Shown piece after piece: positions 46,116-59,800 of a stretch of DNA of 64,000 nt (the first letter of the stretch is position 1; each line of letters begins with the position of its first letter). The position numbers and the translations under genes are program-made. This DNA comes from Acanthaster planci (lineage: Eukaryota; Echinodermata; Asteroidea; Valvatida; Acanthasteridae), in the NCBI RefSeq assembly GCF_001949145.1, contig NW_019091402.1:132961-196960 (forward strand). Direction: 5' to 3'. The notes beneath the pieces were generated by a model. The model made no database searches. It was not told the DNA's origin and worked only from the letters and a program-made list of their open reading frames with translations.

Positions 46116-46277
46116 AAGAGATATCCCAAGCGATCGAGCCCTATAGTAATTATGGTGTTTAGCAATCATACGAGAGATTAATGAAAACACGTACTACGAC
46201 AAAACTCGGATTCCTTCTCAATTAGTGTACATCTCATTCGTGATGTTATACTTTTTGTTCTGTGCCCTAAGAAACAT

Positions 46278-46483
46278 GGACTTGCAACGCCTTCGTATAA
46301 AAAATAAGCCAACCAGCGGCCATTTTGCCGAGCCGAATACAAATGCGTCGGTTGGCTCCCTTCTATTGACGTCAGGAAGAACAAAGGTGGGCATTGCCGG
46401 GCAATCTTTGTGTTCGGCTTTGTAAAATGGCCGCTAGTGGATTTAATGACTCCATAAGCTGATTAAGGACATTGCGAGTCCAG
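46278..46483. repeat. Nested foldback insertion in the 3' flank of receptor B
   Basis: Outer ends GGACTTGCAACG and (reverse) GGACTCGCAATG enclose an inner inverted pair, GCGGCCATTTTGCC...GAATAC against its complement, at 46309-46440. The corresponding site after receptor A (about 37962) lacks the block: GTGCCCTTAAATCTGAATATTGTC there against a roughly 240-base longer segment here. Confidence 0.6.
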
Positions 46484-46869
46484 ATTTTATTATACACGTC
46501 CGTGCCTAATGGCGGGATATTGTCTGACTCCTTGTAAGAAAACAACGAGAAATCATTACAGCAAAAGAAATCCATATTACTGAAAAAAAATTATCTTGGG
46601 AACCACATCCAGTAAGTTAATGTTAACAAGGACAATCTGATGCATTCTATGGCGCACTGGGAGATAAGGGTCAGGCAAATAATGTGTCTGTGGCTAAACT
46701 ATACTTATATCAATATTGTCCTTGTTCAGAGCGATGAACAAAAATGAGCTTGTTAGGTGTGAATATTAACGGATCAGCTGACATCCTCCATGTACATATT
46801 GTTACATGTATGCTCTGTTGTTAATAATGATTCAAAGTAAAATACATAATTCAAGCTCTATAGTCTTAA

Positions 46870-46875
46870 AATAAA
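46870..46875 (+). terminator. Poly(A) signal, receptor B
   Basis: AATAAA about 755 bases after the stop, in 3' flank sequence shared with receptor A. Confidence 0.35.
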
Positions 46876-47503
46876 TTTGTTCCTTAGCATTTTACACCTT
46901 ATTACAAAAATGGCCAAAGCACACGACTCAAACTTATTCAGGAGGAAGTCATTCTTTCCCTGTGCGTAGCAGACTTCCCTTTCAATATTTTTCCACTGTG
47001 GTGGAAAAACACTAAAGTATGTTTAAGCACTGATTTACTGCAGTAGACAGGTACAAAGAATATCATGAAATTTCAGTACTTTACCTTCCTTTTATACCAT
47101 GACGTTGCAGCTTGCTAGCGCTATATCGTGTATAAAAAAGTGTTTATAAATAAACATGTAGATGGTTTCCAAATTTGAAAACCTTTCAGTTAATATACTG
47201 TAGTAAAGTTAAATGCAAAAAACGCATTAAGATACCTTTCGTACGAATTCATAAGCCTACAGACATGGTACAATCTTGTCGGTATTATAAGATTGTTCTA
47301 TATGTACATTGTATATACACCATAACAATGAGAAATTTGGCCTTGGAGAGGGAGTCTTTTTTTACTTGTTTGATTTTCGTATTTCATGCCAATGAAGTCA
47401 TTATTAAGCTGTTAAGAGAAGTTTGAATCATCTCTTTCTTCACGTCAATTTCACCTAAAATTAAGAATTTTATAGACATCCCCCTCAGCTCCCCTAATCC
47501 AAT

Positions 47504-47629
47504 TGTCGATCCTACGGGTCCATTCCTAATCAAAATGTCGATCCTACGGTGCATTCCTAATCAAAATGTCGATCCTACGGTCCATCCCTGATCGAAATGT
47601 TGATCCTACGGTCCATTCCTAATCAAAAT
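47504..47629. repeat. Minisatellite, about 31-base unit, four copies
   Basis: Four consecutive units of the form TGTCGATCCTACGGTCCATT plus CCTAATCAAAA, with one to three changes each. It lies in the spacer after receptor B. Confidence 0.85.
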
Positions 47630-50520
47630 GGTATAACGACGTATTTCCCCATAATTGAGATCTTAGCCATCCTGCCTTTTCATATATTCTAGTAGAGAGC
47701 ACTTGCCTATATAGGCAGGTATGTCTGTCAATTGTTTTCTTGATGATTCCTTCCGTTTCCATCCACGCATTACTTAATCAATGAAATTGAAACCGAAAGT
47801 CATAATGCCTGCTTTCAAGTCAATAAAGCGAGCGGCATGAATGGTAGGCCCATGCATCGAACGCTGGTCCAGAGTGCCACGTAAACACATCGACAATTAA
47901 GTCCAGTTACGATTTACGTAGAGGAAATATCGCGAACAATTTCCTTGTTTTACCGACGGCTATTGTCTCGATTGAGAGAAATGGATTCGAGTGAGTTTGC
48001 TACCGAGCCACTGTTCAGAGTTGAGTAATACTGAGACCGATTTTCCTATTCAGCGACTCCGCAGCATACCGGGGGTAATATTCCACCTGATTTTTATTAA
48101 AACTATCAAAATAAAAAAACTACATGATGTTGATTTAGAACAAACAAAACTCGTCAATGACAATGTTGTTAAGGAGATTAGATTTGTATCATATTGGACT
48201 CTCGATATCTTGATTGTCAAGCATATATCCGGGTTCATGACTTTCAGGTGCACTGCGTTGATCGCTTCTGAGAGAGGGTTGAGAGCGGTGTCTGAGCGCT
48301 GTGCCGAGTATTCAATATTCAGGTATTCGATTAATTATTGAATAGGCAAATTATTTTCGAAAAAGAATTCTGAGATTCGCAAATAAAAAGGCAGAACTTC
48401 ATTTATTAAATTAAAGAACTGCATTCTAAACGCTTCCTTTATACGAGTATAGTACGTGTCAAACTGGGGATATACTGCGAATTTCAACATTTCCCTGGCA
48501 ATTTTGTAATGACAGATAGACCTCGGTTTCATTAAACTTCAATAATAAACTTGTTAACTTACTTAGTATTCGTCTTTCGTTCCCGAGTCACTGAATTCTT
48601 ACGCTCGCGAGGCCGTAAGATTATGCGGGATGAACGGAATCGGTGCTGAGTCAGGTCGATATGCAAACGTGTCTGGTCGGGAAGAGAAAAAAATCGAAAA
48701 ACCGCCAGAAAATCTAAAACCTTCACACCTTTCTCCACCACAGCCCACTTTTAAAACTTCAGGAAAACTTCGAATTCTTTGTTTCGAGCCTTCAAAAATC
48801 GCATCAAAACGTAAACCAACTGCCGATTACGAAAAGAAGTTTTCACAAAAATCACTTGTTTTGACCACTCTTGTACTATTTCTCAATTTGATTTTCACAA
48901 AACACTTTTGGAAAAGCCTTATCTTACCATGAAAATATTTTGGGCAGGAATTTTTTTTCCAAAAAGTGAAAATAAGAATTAAATTTCGTTAAATGAAGCA
49001 TTCATTTGCCTGGCACGAATTCTCGTGGCCCTCAATACGCATTCAAATAACCCTAAAAACGGGACATGCGCAGTTAATAAAGTTTCCTTCTGAAACATAC
49101 GTGATTTGTATAAGAGGCGTTCAATAGCATTTTCTGGGAACAGAACTTAATCTCACAATGCTTTCCAACTGACTCTTCAACCGCGAGGAAATGCCTATTA
49201 CTTGTACGCATAGGCGGACGTAGGCCTACATGTACATCGTGATCGGGTAATGTGACCCAACCTTCAATGATGATATCCGGAGTTTATTGCATAATTACGA
49301 AAGTTCTACGTGCACGCACAGAGGCAGCCCTACGCATTTAATCGAAAGGCTCAGCTTTGGGCAAACTTGAAGACATTTGGGCAAAGACACTTCAGGTGAG
49401 TTTGGTGTGTTTCGTTTAAAACGACTTCAATCTACCACCACTCCCGTGGATGACCAGGAAAACTGTGGAACTGGTGGGACTATACTGGGTGAAAATCCAA
49501 CTTGAACCAACTTAACTTTGCGCTTGCGCTCAAAGCGCGCATACGTGTGAGTTGTCTACGTTTCGTTTAAATTTGGGAGACTTTCAGATCAAATGATTTC
49601 GGATTCCGAAGCAAATATAACCTAAGCTGGTACCAATAAAAAGTAGCATTTGACTTCTAAAACTATTTTCCTCATTCTGAAAAAAAGAGGACGGATAAGT
49701 AGCCGTTATTTGTGCTATCATCTATTGTATATTTGTAATCTATACAAATTGGGACGTAGCATTCAGGCCTAGATTAAATCTGATTCTTTTCTGAGCTTAA
49801 ACGCGGAATTTGGTCCATGAAATCAATACCATTTAGTAGGTGCAGACGATGCTGCGCAGAAAGAAAGTTATTTGCATGGCTAAAGAAAAAAAAATGTGCG
49901 GCGAGCTGGTAAGCAAACGCGGGGCAATGACCCAATAACTTCAACTTTGAACAGTGTATGCACAAAATAAAGCGCGACCGAGGTCGCGCGGGAACAGCGA
50001 TGCGACGTCGCGCACGAGGCCTGCATATGTCAGCGCCGACACTGCATTCGTATTTCGTTCTCGAATAACCTTGCCTGTTTGAAACATCGAACTGGGCGAT
50101 AGGTGAACTTCCAGCTACATGACTCCCATGATCTTTTGCGGTCAAGGTTAAGCGCAATCATTTTCCGGGTCCGGTTTGTAATTTCATGCAACTGACCCAC
50201 CGATCGACCGCTAACGGTGATCCCCACTGGTTATGTTAACGGTGTACATGTACATGTACATGTACACGTACACCGTTACAGTACATGTACATGTATACAC
50301 CTTTCTGCAGCACGAAATACATGTACATGTACTCCAATCCAGCCTAGTACATGCACAAGCCATATGTCATGTGATTTTATGTGGTACGTGTCACCCTTTT
50401 TTCCGGACCAGTTTGGGAATGAGTTCTACTGTAGCTCTATAATGGTTCCATCGAGGTCACTAGTACTCTTGGTGGTGAATCTTGTTTGGTGTAAAAGGGG
50501 GATATAATTATCATTACATG
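47630..50520. other. Spacer between receptors B and C
   Basis: No supported coding exon apart from a possible 5' UTR exon of receptor C ending TTCAG at 49395 before GTGAGT. Open frames at 47991-48341, 48630-48932 and 49774-50157 lack family resemblance and splice context. An ACATGT-rich simple repeat lies near the end. Confidence 0.45.
50240..50330. repeat. ACATGT simple repeat with hairpin
   Basis: Repeated ACATGT hexamers; the first block is flanked by TAACGGTGTAC and its complement GTACACCGTTA and can form a hairpin. It lies about 210 bases upstream of the signal-peptide exon of receptor C. Confidence 0.7.
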
Positions 50521-50540
50521 CAGGAGACATTTTTGAAGAC

Positions 50541-53500
50541 ATGACGAAACAAAGAGGGGTGATGTTTGCACAACCTTTGCGCGGGTTGCTATGGGGGATG
50601 ACCTTTCAACTTGCGGTTGTTCTCTCTGAGCAGGCTAATGGTGAGTTTTTTGTCTTCGTCCAATATCACTCATGCTTCTTTTACATTACAGAAGAAGTTT
50701 AAACATATTCTTTCGGGTCTTCATCGGTATTTATATAAGTTCAAGCGCCAATAGGCCTCCACTTACATGACACCAAATATTTCAAAGTCCCAAACAATTA
50801 ACTGGGTATATATTTCAAAGAATTGGGCTAGCTAGAAGTGAAACAGACTATTTTCCCCTTGCAGTAATGTGCATCAGTTCCAATTACCGTCTATCTCTGG
50901 TGCGATACATCAGACACAGTTAAACTACGAGACGAAGGAAAGGGAACTGGGCTTCAACCCCCGATTTTATGATTTTGAAAACACCTTCACGAGGTTCTCA
51001 TGTAAAATAAAGTCTGAATTTAAATATAACCTGTCCCGAACAGGGTCAGAATCCTGGCAGTTTGCAGTGTCGCTGACAACTGTGTGGTTACCCTGTAAAG
51101 GTTCGGAGTCTCCGCGGTCGCATTAAGCTACCTGTCCGAGTCCGGCCTTTCCGTGGGGCAGGTAAAACTATTTTGAACAGATAGTTTTTGCTTGTACCCG
51201 TCAGAAACCCCATTTTCGACTTATGGTTTGTACACTGATAGAAAAAACCGGATCAGATTTCCTTCCTAAACGCTGGGCTCGAGAGGCATCGTGGGTTATT
51301 ACTAGTCTTTCCAAGCTTTCGTTGGGAGTAGACATAGGAAGGGACGGGTAGATATTGCAATACCGAATGAATCCTCGTCGTAAAGACCTGTCAGATTGCC
51401 GTTTACACGCATGAGGTTCCTTTGAAATGTCATCTCTCTTTGCCCAACAGCTCCTGGCTACTTGGGATGTTTCGGAGATGATTATGATCGTGCACTCCCG
51501 GCCGGTTTTGGAGAAGACTATTACGAACAGTCGGTAGAGTGGTGCTTCAGATACTGTCTGGAGGGTCGGTCAAGGCAGCACAAATACGCTGGACTCGAAT
51601 ACACAACTGAATGTTACTGCGGGGATAACGATAACTATGACAAACACGGGAGACAGCCGGAATCTGACTGTCAAGACAAGTGTCCTGGGAACAGCGACCA
51701 GATCTGCGGGGACCGTTGGAGGCTGTCCGTGTACAGAAGTAAGACAACAGTCTAAAAAAAAGGACACTTCAAATTTCCAACCCTGTCGTTGATGTAACAC
51801 CCTTATGGGTGTGAAATGGCACCCCAGTATGTGTGTACCCCGGTATGATATTGCACACCCAGGCAGATGGTGCACACATCAAATTAGGGTACAAATTTGC
51901 ACCATTTTAGGATGCTGGGTACGAATTAGCACCAACCATCTAAATTTCGCCTGGTATCTTGCTGAATCGAGTAAAAGCTGTTGAGTATTTTGTTGGCTGG
52001 CTTTACGAACTGCGCTTGTTGTTGAGATTAAAAGTCTTGACAACTTCGTATTGATCCCTGTAGTATCCCAAGGCGTGTGCAGTAATGATATTGGACCACC
52101 GACCAACGGAGACCACACCATCAACAACCCACGTTCACTGGATTACAATCTCAACAACTTCAAGTTCTTCAGGACTCGTGTGGATTTCTCCTGTGACGTT
52201 GGATACACTCTTCATGGAGCCTCGTCCATTGAATGCATAGACACGGGCTACAACAACGTCACATGGAGTGACTCGGTTCCGACCTGTCAAGGTATGTACC
52301 AGGTTCCTTCAACGAAAACCAACCACTAACTCAAGATACTTCGGAGAGTTAATTAATAGTTCTACCAATGGGAGAACCAAAATTCAATCTTAAATCCTCA
52401 GTAACCGTGCAGGTAAAACGTAAATGCCCATAAAACATGGACAGTCTAAGAAACTGCTTCATGCATGCTAAAAGAAAGACACTGAAGAGCAGTTTAAATA
52501 CGTCCCAATTTAACCAACAACTCGCAATTAGAATTTGAGGCAATCGGAGGCTAATGCTTTACAGTCATGTTTGCATCCCACTTTTGGCAGTTCCAACAAC
52601 AACGTCCGAGTTTACGACAAATGTGCCCACCACCACGATTCCGCAAAGTACTGTTGTTGATGAGAGAGGGACTCTGACAGCGGCAGGAGCGCCCTCTTTG
52701 ACGCGGTCGAGCAGCAAGACACCCGGGACGAACAACCCAAACGTTGGAGCGTTGAAAACAGGTAGGAGGCAGGGGTCTCATCCGTAAATAGAACCGAACA
52801 TTAAAAACTGGAGTCTTACTCGCATGTCACAATATCAAGGTATAAATACTGAATCCAGACTGAATCCCTTTGTACAATGAAACCTGGGAGAAATTTAAAA
52901 ACGTCCATAAATAAATGTGACTCAACTTCCTTCCTTCTTGACCAAGTGCCACAATTTGCATCGAGTCACTTCTTTCAAATGGCGCGACTCGACTCGAGTA
53001 AAAATTCTACGACGCGCTGAAACGTGAGCTGTGATAGGCTTGTGACTGACTTGGGATGACTTTAACACATGTCTGTATCTCTCTTCCCGATATCCCTTTT
53101 CCTGTTGTTTCATGCTTTAGCTCAGTCCTCTAATCTCTTTGTCCTCCACAGAAATGATAATTGGAATAGCAGTTGGCGGTGCGGTACTTGTGGCACTGGG
53201 ACTGTTAGCAATCTTGCTCTGCGTGAAGAAAAGGTACATGAAGACATCGAATCAACTGGTGCTTAATCTATGCATCATTATGTTATGATGTCATTATATC
53301 CAGCAAACCAACCAATTCTCTATGAAAAAATGACACCGATTTGTTACAAACCGAAGCACTGAAACCTCAGATACGAAATCTGGAAGATCTCCTGATGTTC
53401 CGTTTTTCTGTCACTTAACGTGACCTAATTGATTATACATTCAGTCAAGTTAAAAAAAAACTCTCAAAGATATCTTGTGGATTTTCCAGGAAAAATTCAA

Positions 53501-53910
53501 GACAGAAGGACCCAGCTGTTGCCATGGCAACCATTGGAGAAAATTTCATCAACAATACGTACGGACTGCCGGAGGTGGTAAGCCAATCAATGCCGGAGCA
53601 GTCACCTCCACCCATCTACAGTCAGGTCATCAAAAGAAAGACCGATTGTGACGACCTGTACGCCACTCCCGATGACGTCACTAGCCCTGTCAAAGAGGAC
53701 TCGCCTGAAAACCAATCACACAACGCAGGCTTTGTGTCTTTATCACGTGACCAGGAGAGTGGGTGGGTTGAAAACTCGCTGTACGCATGTGAATCGTTTC
53801 CAGTCGAGCCTGAAGCGACAATTAACGATTCAGACGGACAAACAAGCACTGGACCGCCACAGAATATGGAAGAAAAATCCAGCTGGGTAGAAAATATCAT
53901 TTACGAATAG
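50541..53910 (+). CDS. Receptor C: WSC-Sushi transmembrane protein with tyrosine-motif tail
   Basis: Coding exons: 50541-50640, 51451-51738, 52064-52291, 52591-52761, 53152-53233 and 53490-53910, in all 1,290 bases or 429 residues. Order: signal peptide (LLWGMTFQLAVVL), eight-cysteine WSC, Sushi, a longer Thr/Ser/Pro stalk (57 residues), transmembrane segment with a KKR stop and a 140-residue tail. Tail motifs are NNTYGLPE, PPIYSQV, DLYATPDD, GWVENSLYACESFP and a terminal SWVENIIYE. The tail is as conserved with B as the WSC domain is, so the tyrosines are under selection. All splice sites are canonical and I see no damage, so this looks functional. Confidence 0.85.
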
Positions 53911-56848
53911 AAAACAAACCTTGTGCCAACCACCGGATGAGCCGTTTATCATGCAATGGAAGACTAAAAGACTTTGTAGATACCCAGCCTAATATGTGGG
54001 AAAGGGGACCCCCCTAATGTGATGCACAAGTGGAATACCCTGAGGCTATTGTGCCTACTGCACCCCCTGGAAATCTGAGAGGAATTCCAAAGATTCCACC
54101 AACATAAAAGAAGACAAAATAGAGGGGAGTCCCCCTTTGCCACATATCTTGCATCATATGGTATACTGACAGCTGCCTGAATCACGAGAGGTTGAACTCT
54201 CGATCGATCGATGGGAATTAATCGCTGTTACAGTACATGCACTGTAGGCTAAAATTTAATTCATTACGATTTATGATACAGTTTCTATATTACAAAAAAG
54301 AAGTACATTATTCGTCGTCGTCGTCTCTTATGAAATTGACGTACAGCTCTTTATCACTCCATTGTTTACTTTTTTACACAGAGTGTGAAAAAAGTGCCCA
54401 CATCGAACTTTCCGAGTGATTTATGCAGTTATGTTTGAAGAGTTTTTTGTCACCAAACAGTATAGGGGGCCAACAAAGCATATTTCAAGAGGAATGGTTC
54501 AGAGAGGCTTAAATTAATGACTTTTTTTCTGTGTCACTATGCATATCCATACGCGAATGTTTAAAAGCATGAAGCTTGTCTTGGAGTAAGACAGCAGGTT
54601 TAATACATTCCACCAAAGACATATACCTTTTACTCCATGTGTTATACTCTACAGAATATCCGAATGTGGCTGATGAATTCCTGTAAGCATGAATATTTTG
54701 TACACTGGTTTCCTGTTAATATTCAAATATGTAAATGATAAAATCTTGACAAAGTAACTGTTTTGCACCAGAACCGTTTACAAGGGAAATAAAATGTAAT
54801 CTAGCGAAGCTGAATGCTAAAGCTACGTCCCCTCTTCCTTTTCTTTCGAAACGACTATGAACAGAATATCCTGTCAGGCATTTTTATACACTTTTATCTG
54901 AATTATCACAGACAGCAAACGGATAATCGTGCAGGTTACAGCTTATACAGCAAAGCTTTTTTATTGGCCACACATTGTCCTTGGAGGAATGTAATGTTCA
55001 ATGCTGATTAATTTGGAATGAGCCGGTAATTTGAAAAGGTGTCGTCATTCGAGAACAAAGCAACTGACGTCACACGATGAGTTCGAACGTGCATGTATTT
55101 AGCGCGTACGAGTAACCCTATACAGCTAAGCAGCACACGGGCCGACCTCAAGCAGTCCTTTAGTTCTTGAATGACCTTTGGTGCGATTCAGTCTGAGCTT
55201 GTGTCGTCTGGATCCAAAACTCACTCCTGCTTCTTGAACAACAAACTAACTGCAAAGTACAGGTACTGAGCGCCTCCCATGATTTCTTTAGCCGCTACAT
55301 ATATATATATATTTGGAACGTATTACGGCAAAACTACAGTCTTTGGGTTCAAATTAATTTTCCCCCAATTAATTAAGGCGGTTGCAACCACTATACAGTG
55401 GTGACTAGGTAGGTGAATTCATTATACACGCCCCTTAACAGGAGCAGACCGCGAAATCGAAACTGGTAAACCCTTTCCGCGAATAGTTCCAACCTACCGT
55501 CCTTCAGTCACAGAACGAAGTCTGGGCCGTACACGGCAACACTGTTTTTTTCTTAGTTCGTTCAGGTTGACAATTATCCCCGTGCGATTTACTATACCCG
55601 ACTGATACGATCTGGCCAAGGCACGTCACAGCGCACACACAAGGTATGTCCTCATTCTCAAAGTTTTGCATCTCTCTTGCTGTTTTCCCAACCAGACATC
55701 CCGATTTTTCGATTCACCAACCCAGAAAGAACTGTCTGCGACTGAGGTGTGTTCCAGTATCTCATACCTCACTGCGTCTTGCAGCTTGAAGTTCACAAAA
55801 CCGGACACAACTTTGGATGATCGAGGTGCGCTTTGTAACGGTGGGGTCTGTGTGGGTGCGCTAACCTTACATACCTAGTGTGAACTTGTGAACAAAAGGT
55901 GTCCACACGATGCAGGAAGACGTTCTGTGAAGTTACACATGTCCACAGGACGTTTCCCCTTCGCTGAAAAAGAGGTTTGGAGGTATTTTGGGGTCGGGGT
56001 CATGTGTCGCAAAAGGAAGAGGAATAGTCAAGGAAACCTTGTACAAAAAGCCAGTTTAAAATCGTGTTCCTTGTTCAAGAAAAACGAGTATTTTCACTGA
56101 GTTTTCTGAACTGCACAAAGAGAAAAGAATGTCCACAGTAGGTATGTAAGGTAAGTGTGTGGAGGGGGGAGTTAACAAGCCCAGAAGTCCAACAGTTTTC
56201 CCATGCACTTTAAAGTGCTCCATCTTGATTCCACTTTATAGCTACGGTCCCACATGTACATTGAGATATGTAATAGTTCAACCGGGACAGAAATTCCGGG
56301 ATAGTGAATTCCACACGGGTCCAGCAGGAAAGACGACGCAAGGCTTAATCGTTGCAGACCCCAGAACGCCGGGGTTATCTCACAGGAAGGATGCTGGACT
56401 CTGGAATGGAAATGTTACAGAGCAGGGAATTCGATCCAGACTTTCATTTAACAACGTACTGATCAAAAAGGTCACAGTGGTTCTGGCTAGGCCTTAGACG
56501 TAAACTAACAACACCAGTCCACCAAATACCATTTTTGCGAATTTCTTCTCATGAACACCCCGCTTCCACCTACAACTGGTACTTCATCCGCGAACAGTTA
56601 TTCTAAAAACTTGCCAAAAAATGCCTGGGGCGGCAATGTACTTTGACAACTTGTCGGCTGAAAACGAAAAGATTTTTTTAAAAGTTTTCCTGGCTCCAAT
56701 CAATATATTTTAGAAAAGTTTACAGCAGAATAGTTTTCAAATTGACCAGTTTCAGAGCTTCAGGTTTACCCCAAAGAATATCTGAAAAATTGCACAGATA
56801 AACAGTTTACCCTTAAATAAATTCTGTTTCATTTTGGTTCAACTGTAG
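53911..56848. other. Spacer between receptors C and D
   Basis: It contains the 3' UTR of receptor C, with AATAAA at 54788-54793, and presumably the promoter of receptor D. A GTATGT donor at 55644 after CACACACAAG could end a 5' UTR exon. Short open frames here show no family resemblance. Confidence 0.45.
54788..54793 (+). terminator. Poly(A) signal, receptor C
   Basis: AATAAA about 880 bases after the stop of receptor C. The 3' UTR length would be similar to those inferred for A and B. Confidence 0.35.
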
Positions 56849-56862
56849 GAAAATCACCTGCT

Positions 56863-59800
56863 ATGATTCCTCAACACAAATCACGTCTGATGATCTCTCG
56901 ATTTCAGCGTATGCACATTTGGTTATGGGCTTTGACATTTCAGCTGGCAATAGTTCCTACTTGGCAGACAATGAACGGTTAGTAGACTTTTGGTTATTTG
57001 TGGATTTCTGGGGCATGTAGCGTTGTTACTGTTAGCACAAGTGGAGAAATGAGCACAGAACCATTTGGTTAGGGGCACTTAAAAATGTTGATCAGTTCAC
57101 TTAGACAAACTCAGCTTCCCGTCACAAGAAGGGACGGTATGGTTTTCCCTGAGTTTACTGCTAAAGGAAATGTTATTAGGCAGCTTCTGTACGACAATAC
57201 GTTGTGAAGAGATTGAATTGTCATTCATCAAAGCATTCAACTTTGTGCTTTCACATGCACGGGGGTAAATCCCGGGGGATGGGGGTACCTAGGCCTACCC
57301 CCCACACTTTTTGAAGTGGGGGATGGGCTATGGAATCACTCCTCCCACTATTTTGAGAAGAGCAAAATAGCGGATTGCAAGGAATTTTTAGGATTTCCCA
57401 ACGACTAAAATGTTTGCAATATCCCTGAAAAGGGAAAACAATTTTATAAAGCCATAAACATGCCATTTTGATGTAAGATACACATTACAGATGTACATCT
57501 TTATCATGCACACTGCCCCCTGTAATAATAGTGTATATGGTGTAGCCCCCTTCAAATTTTCATAGCCAGGCGAGTCTTCCCCCGCCTTTCCCCATCATCC
57601 CACATCTCCCAATTTCCAGCACCGAGTTACGCCACTATTCAAATGACGTCCATACACTTGGACATGTACAGAAGTACTGTGATGAGAGTTGCACGGTTAT
57701 CCTGGTACTTATTCTCTGAATTATTTCAATTAACTTCAACTTTCACTGTATAGCGTAATTCGACCAGCAGAATTAGAAGCCATTGCTGTGGTGCCGTAAC
57801 GCTCGTGGACAGGTGGTGTGCGCACGTTACATGCCTCTTCGACCAACAGGGTGTCGTGATTTGCCAAATGTACGCGCCCGTCAAGATAAAGAATGTGCGT
57901 GTGAGTGTGGTGCCACCGCAGTTATGGCGTCTAATCGGACTGGTCTATACTGGGATAAGGCTTTTCCAATTTGACACAGCTTATCTACACGTGGTGGCAT
58001 AATACAGCTTGAAGACAACCTGATATACGCGGTCTAAGAAACAGAACTAAATAAAATGAAATAAACTCAAATCACACACACAAAAAACAAATCGCAAAAG
58101 AAAAGGAAATAAACCCTACTTAACTTGCAAACCAAGCAAAAGGAAACCGTACACATTAAAATGTACATGAAGAAAAAACAAGGGGGTTGCAATTTTTCAT
58201 GTTTCTGATTGAACAAATTTTGATTTGATCGCAGTTCCCGGGTTTATAGGATGTTACACGGATTGCAACAGGTTTGTCGCGTGTACTTTTCGTGCGCTCT
58301 CTATTGGAGAGATAAAAAGTGAGGACCAATCAAGTGAGAGGTGCTTCAAACACTGTCTGAAAGTAACATCGGATAGCTACAGGTACGCCGGACTGGAAAA
58401 TGGAGATGAATGTTTCTGTGGAAATAGCATCAATGATCAAGCTAAGAAAACGCAAGACTCCGAGTGCACGACTACGTGCAAGGGAGACGGCAACCAGATC
58501 TGTGGGGACTCACACCGCATCTCATTGTATGAAAGTGAGGCAATGTAACGTAGAGCTGTTGATGTATAACCTTTCAATAAAAGGTGGTGGGAGGGGGGAA
58601 ATCGAGGTAGATGAGAGAACGAAGCCGTGACTACTAAAAATTCTCAAAAACAACTGAAATGACTTTATTTACTCCTTAGCTGTTATTCATCTACACACTT
58701 TACAATGATTTAATTTAAACAGCATAATTTAATCCTATTTATTCACAGATTTCAAAAAGGGCGGGGGGCACGGGCATTTACGGGGAGGGGGGACAGAAGA
58801 AGACAGAAGATGCCCGTGCCACATGGTTGTTTAGACAAAACCCATTTCGCGAGTGATTCAGGCACATTACTAATGGATAGATTATATTTAAGAGCAACCA
58901 ACGCTTCTATGAAGATTTCAGTATTTAAATTACAACTGCATTTAAGAAAAACGAAAGTCTTTGGTCACTGTATATATTTAAGCCCTTACTCGCATCATTG
59001 GCATGTCAGTGCAGTAGGACTTAAATACTGTACCGAATCAGTTTCATGAAATATGCAAGGCTGGGTCAACGTTTAACCAACGTTATTCCCGTGTTACACG
59101 TGGGCAATACCAAAGTCGAATTACACATGTAATATAAAGAGCATTGAATCGTTCATGTACGAGGCAACAACAATGCAAAATGCTTTTCTCTCCTTTTTAG
59201 GGTGTAGTTAATTTACATTCCTTTAATTTACTTCAGCAATTCTTTATTAACTATATACCGTAAACTCGGTGCCACGTTTAAAACTTGCTGATCATGCATA
59301 TTTTCAACAACTGTTTTAAAATCAGTGGTACTGATTTTAAGTACACACTGTTTACGGTCTTGAAAACTTCGATTGAGTTTCTTGAATGCTTGCTTTCAAT
59401 CCCTGTAGTATCCCAAGGCGTGTGCAGTAATGACATTGGACCACCGACCAACGGAGACCACACCATCAACAACCCACGTTCACTGGATTACAATCTCAAC
59501 AACTTCAAGTTCTTCAGGACTCGTGTGGATTTCTCCTGTGACGTTGGATATACTCTTCATGGAGCCTCGTTCATTGAATGCATAGACACGGGCTTCAACA
59601 ACGTCACATGGAGTGACTCGGTACCAACCTGTATGATCAATTCGTCGTCAGCAGATCCACCGTCAAGCACAGGTAAGGAAGAATCCATCTACTTTTTTCT
59701 CACAAATATTGTTGAATGCATGCAGAAATTCATCTTGTTTTACGAAACTGTAAGAAAAGGTGCCGTTTTTGCAAAGAGACCAGCTTGGTAAACTGTGCAG

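Larger units (their letters stand above)
39598..47450 (+). repeat. Segmental duplication, copy 2 (receptor B unit)
   Basis: This is the partner of 30960-39170. Its own later insertions include the foldback elements at 42868-43037 and 46278-46483. Introns align only in blocks, while coding exons align throughout, so the duplication is not very recent. Confidence 0.75.

Noticed and set aside
47991-48341. A 116-codon open frame after receptor B
   Set aside because: AT-rich with Ile/Lys bias, overlapping open frames on the other strand, and no recognisable domain.
57783-58002. Cysteine-rich short open frame upstream of the WSC exon of receptor D
   Set aside because: It starts and stops within an intron, has no acceptor-donor pair in phase 1, and its cysteine spacing fits no module I know.
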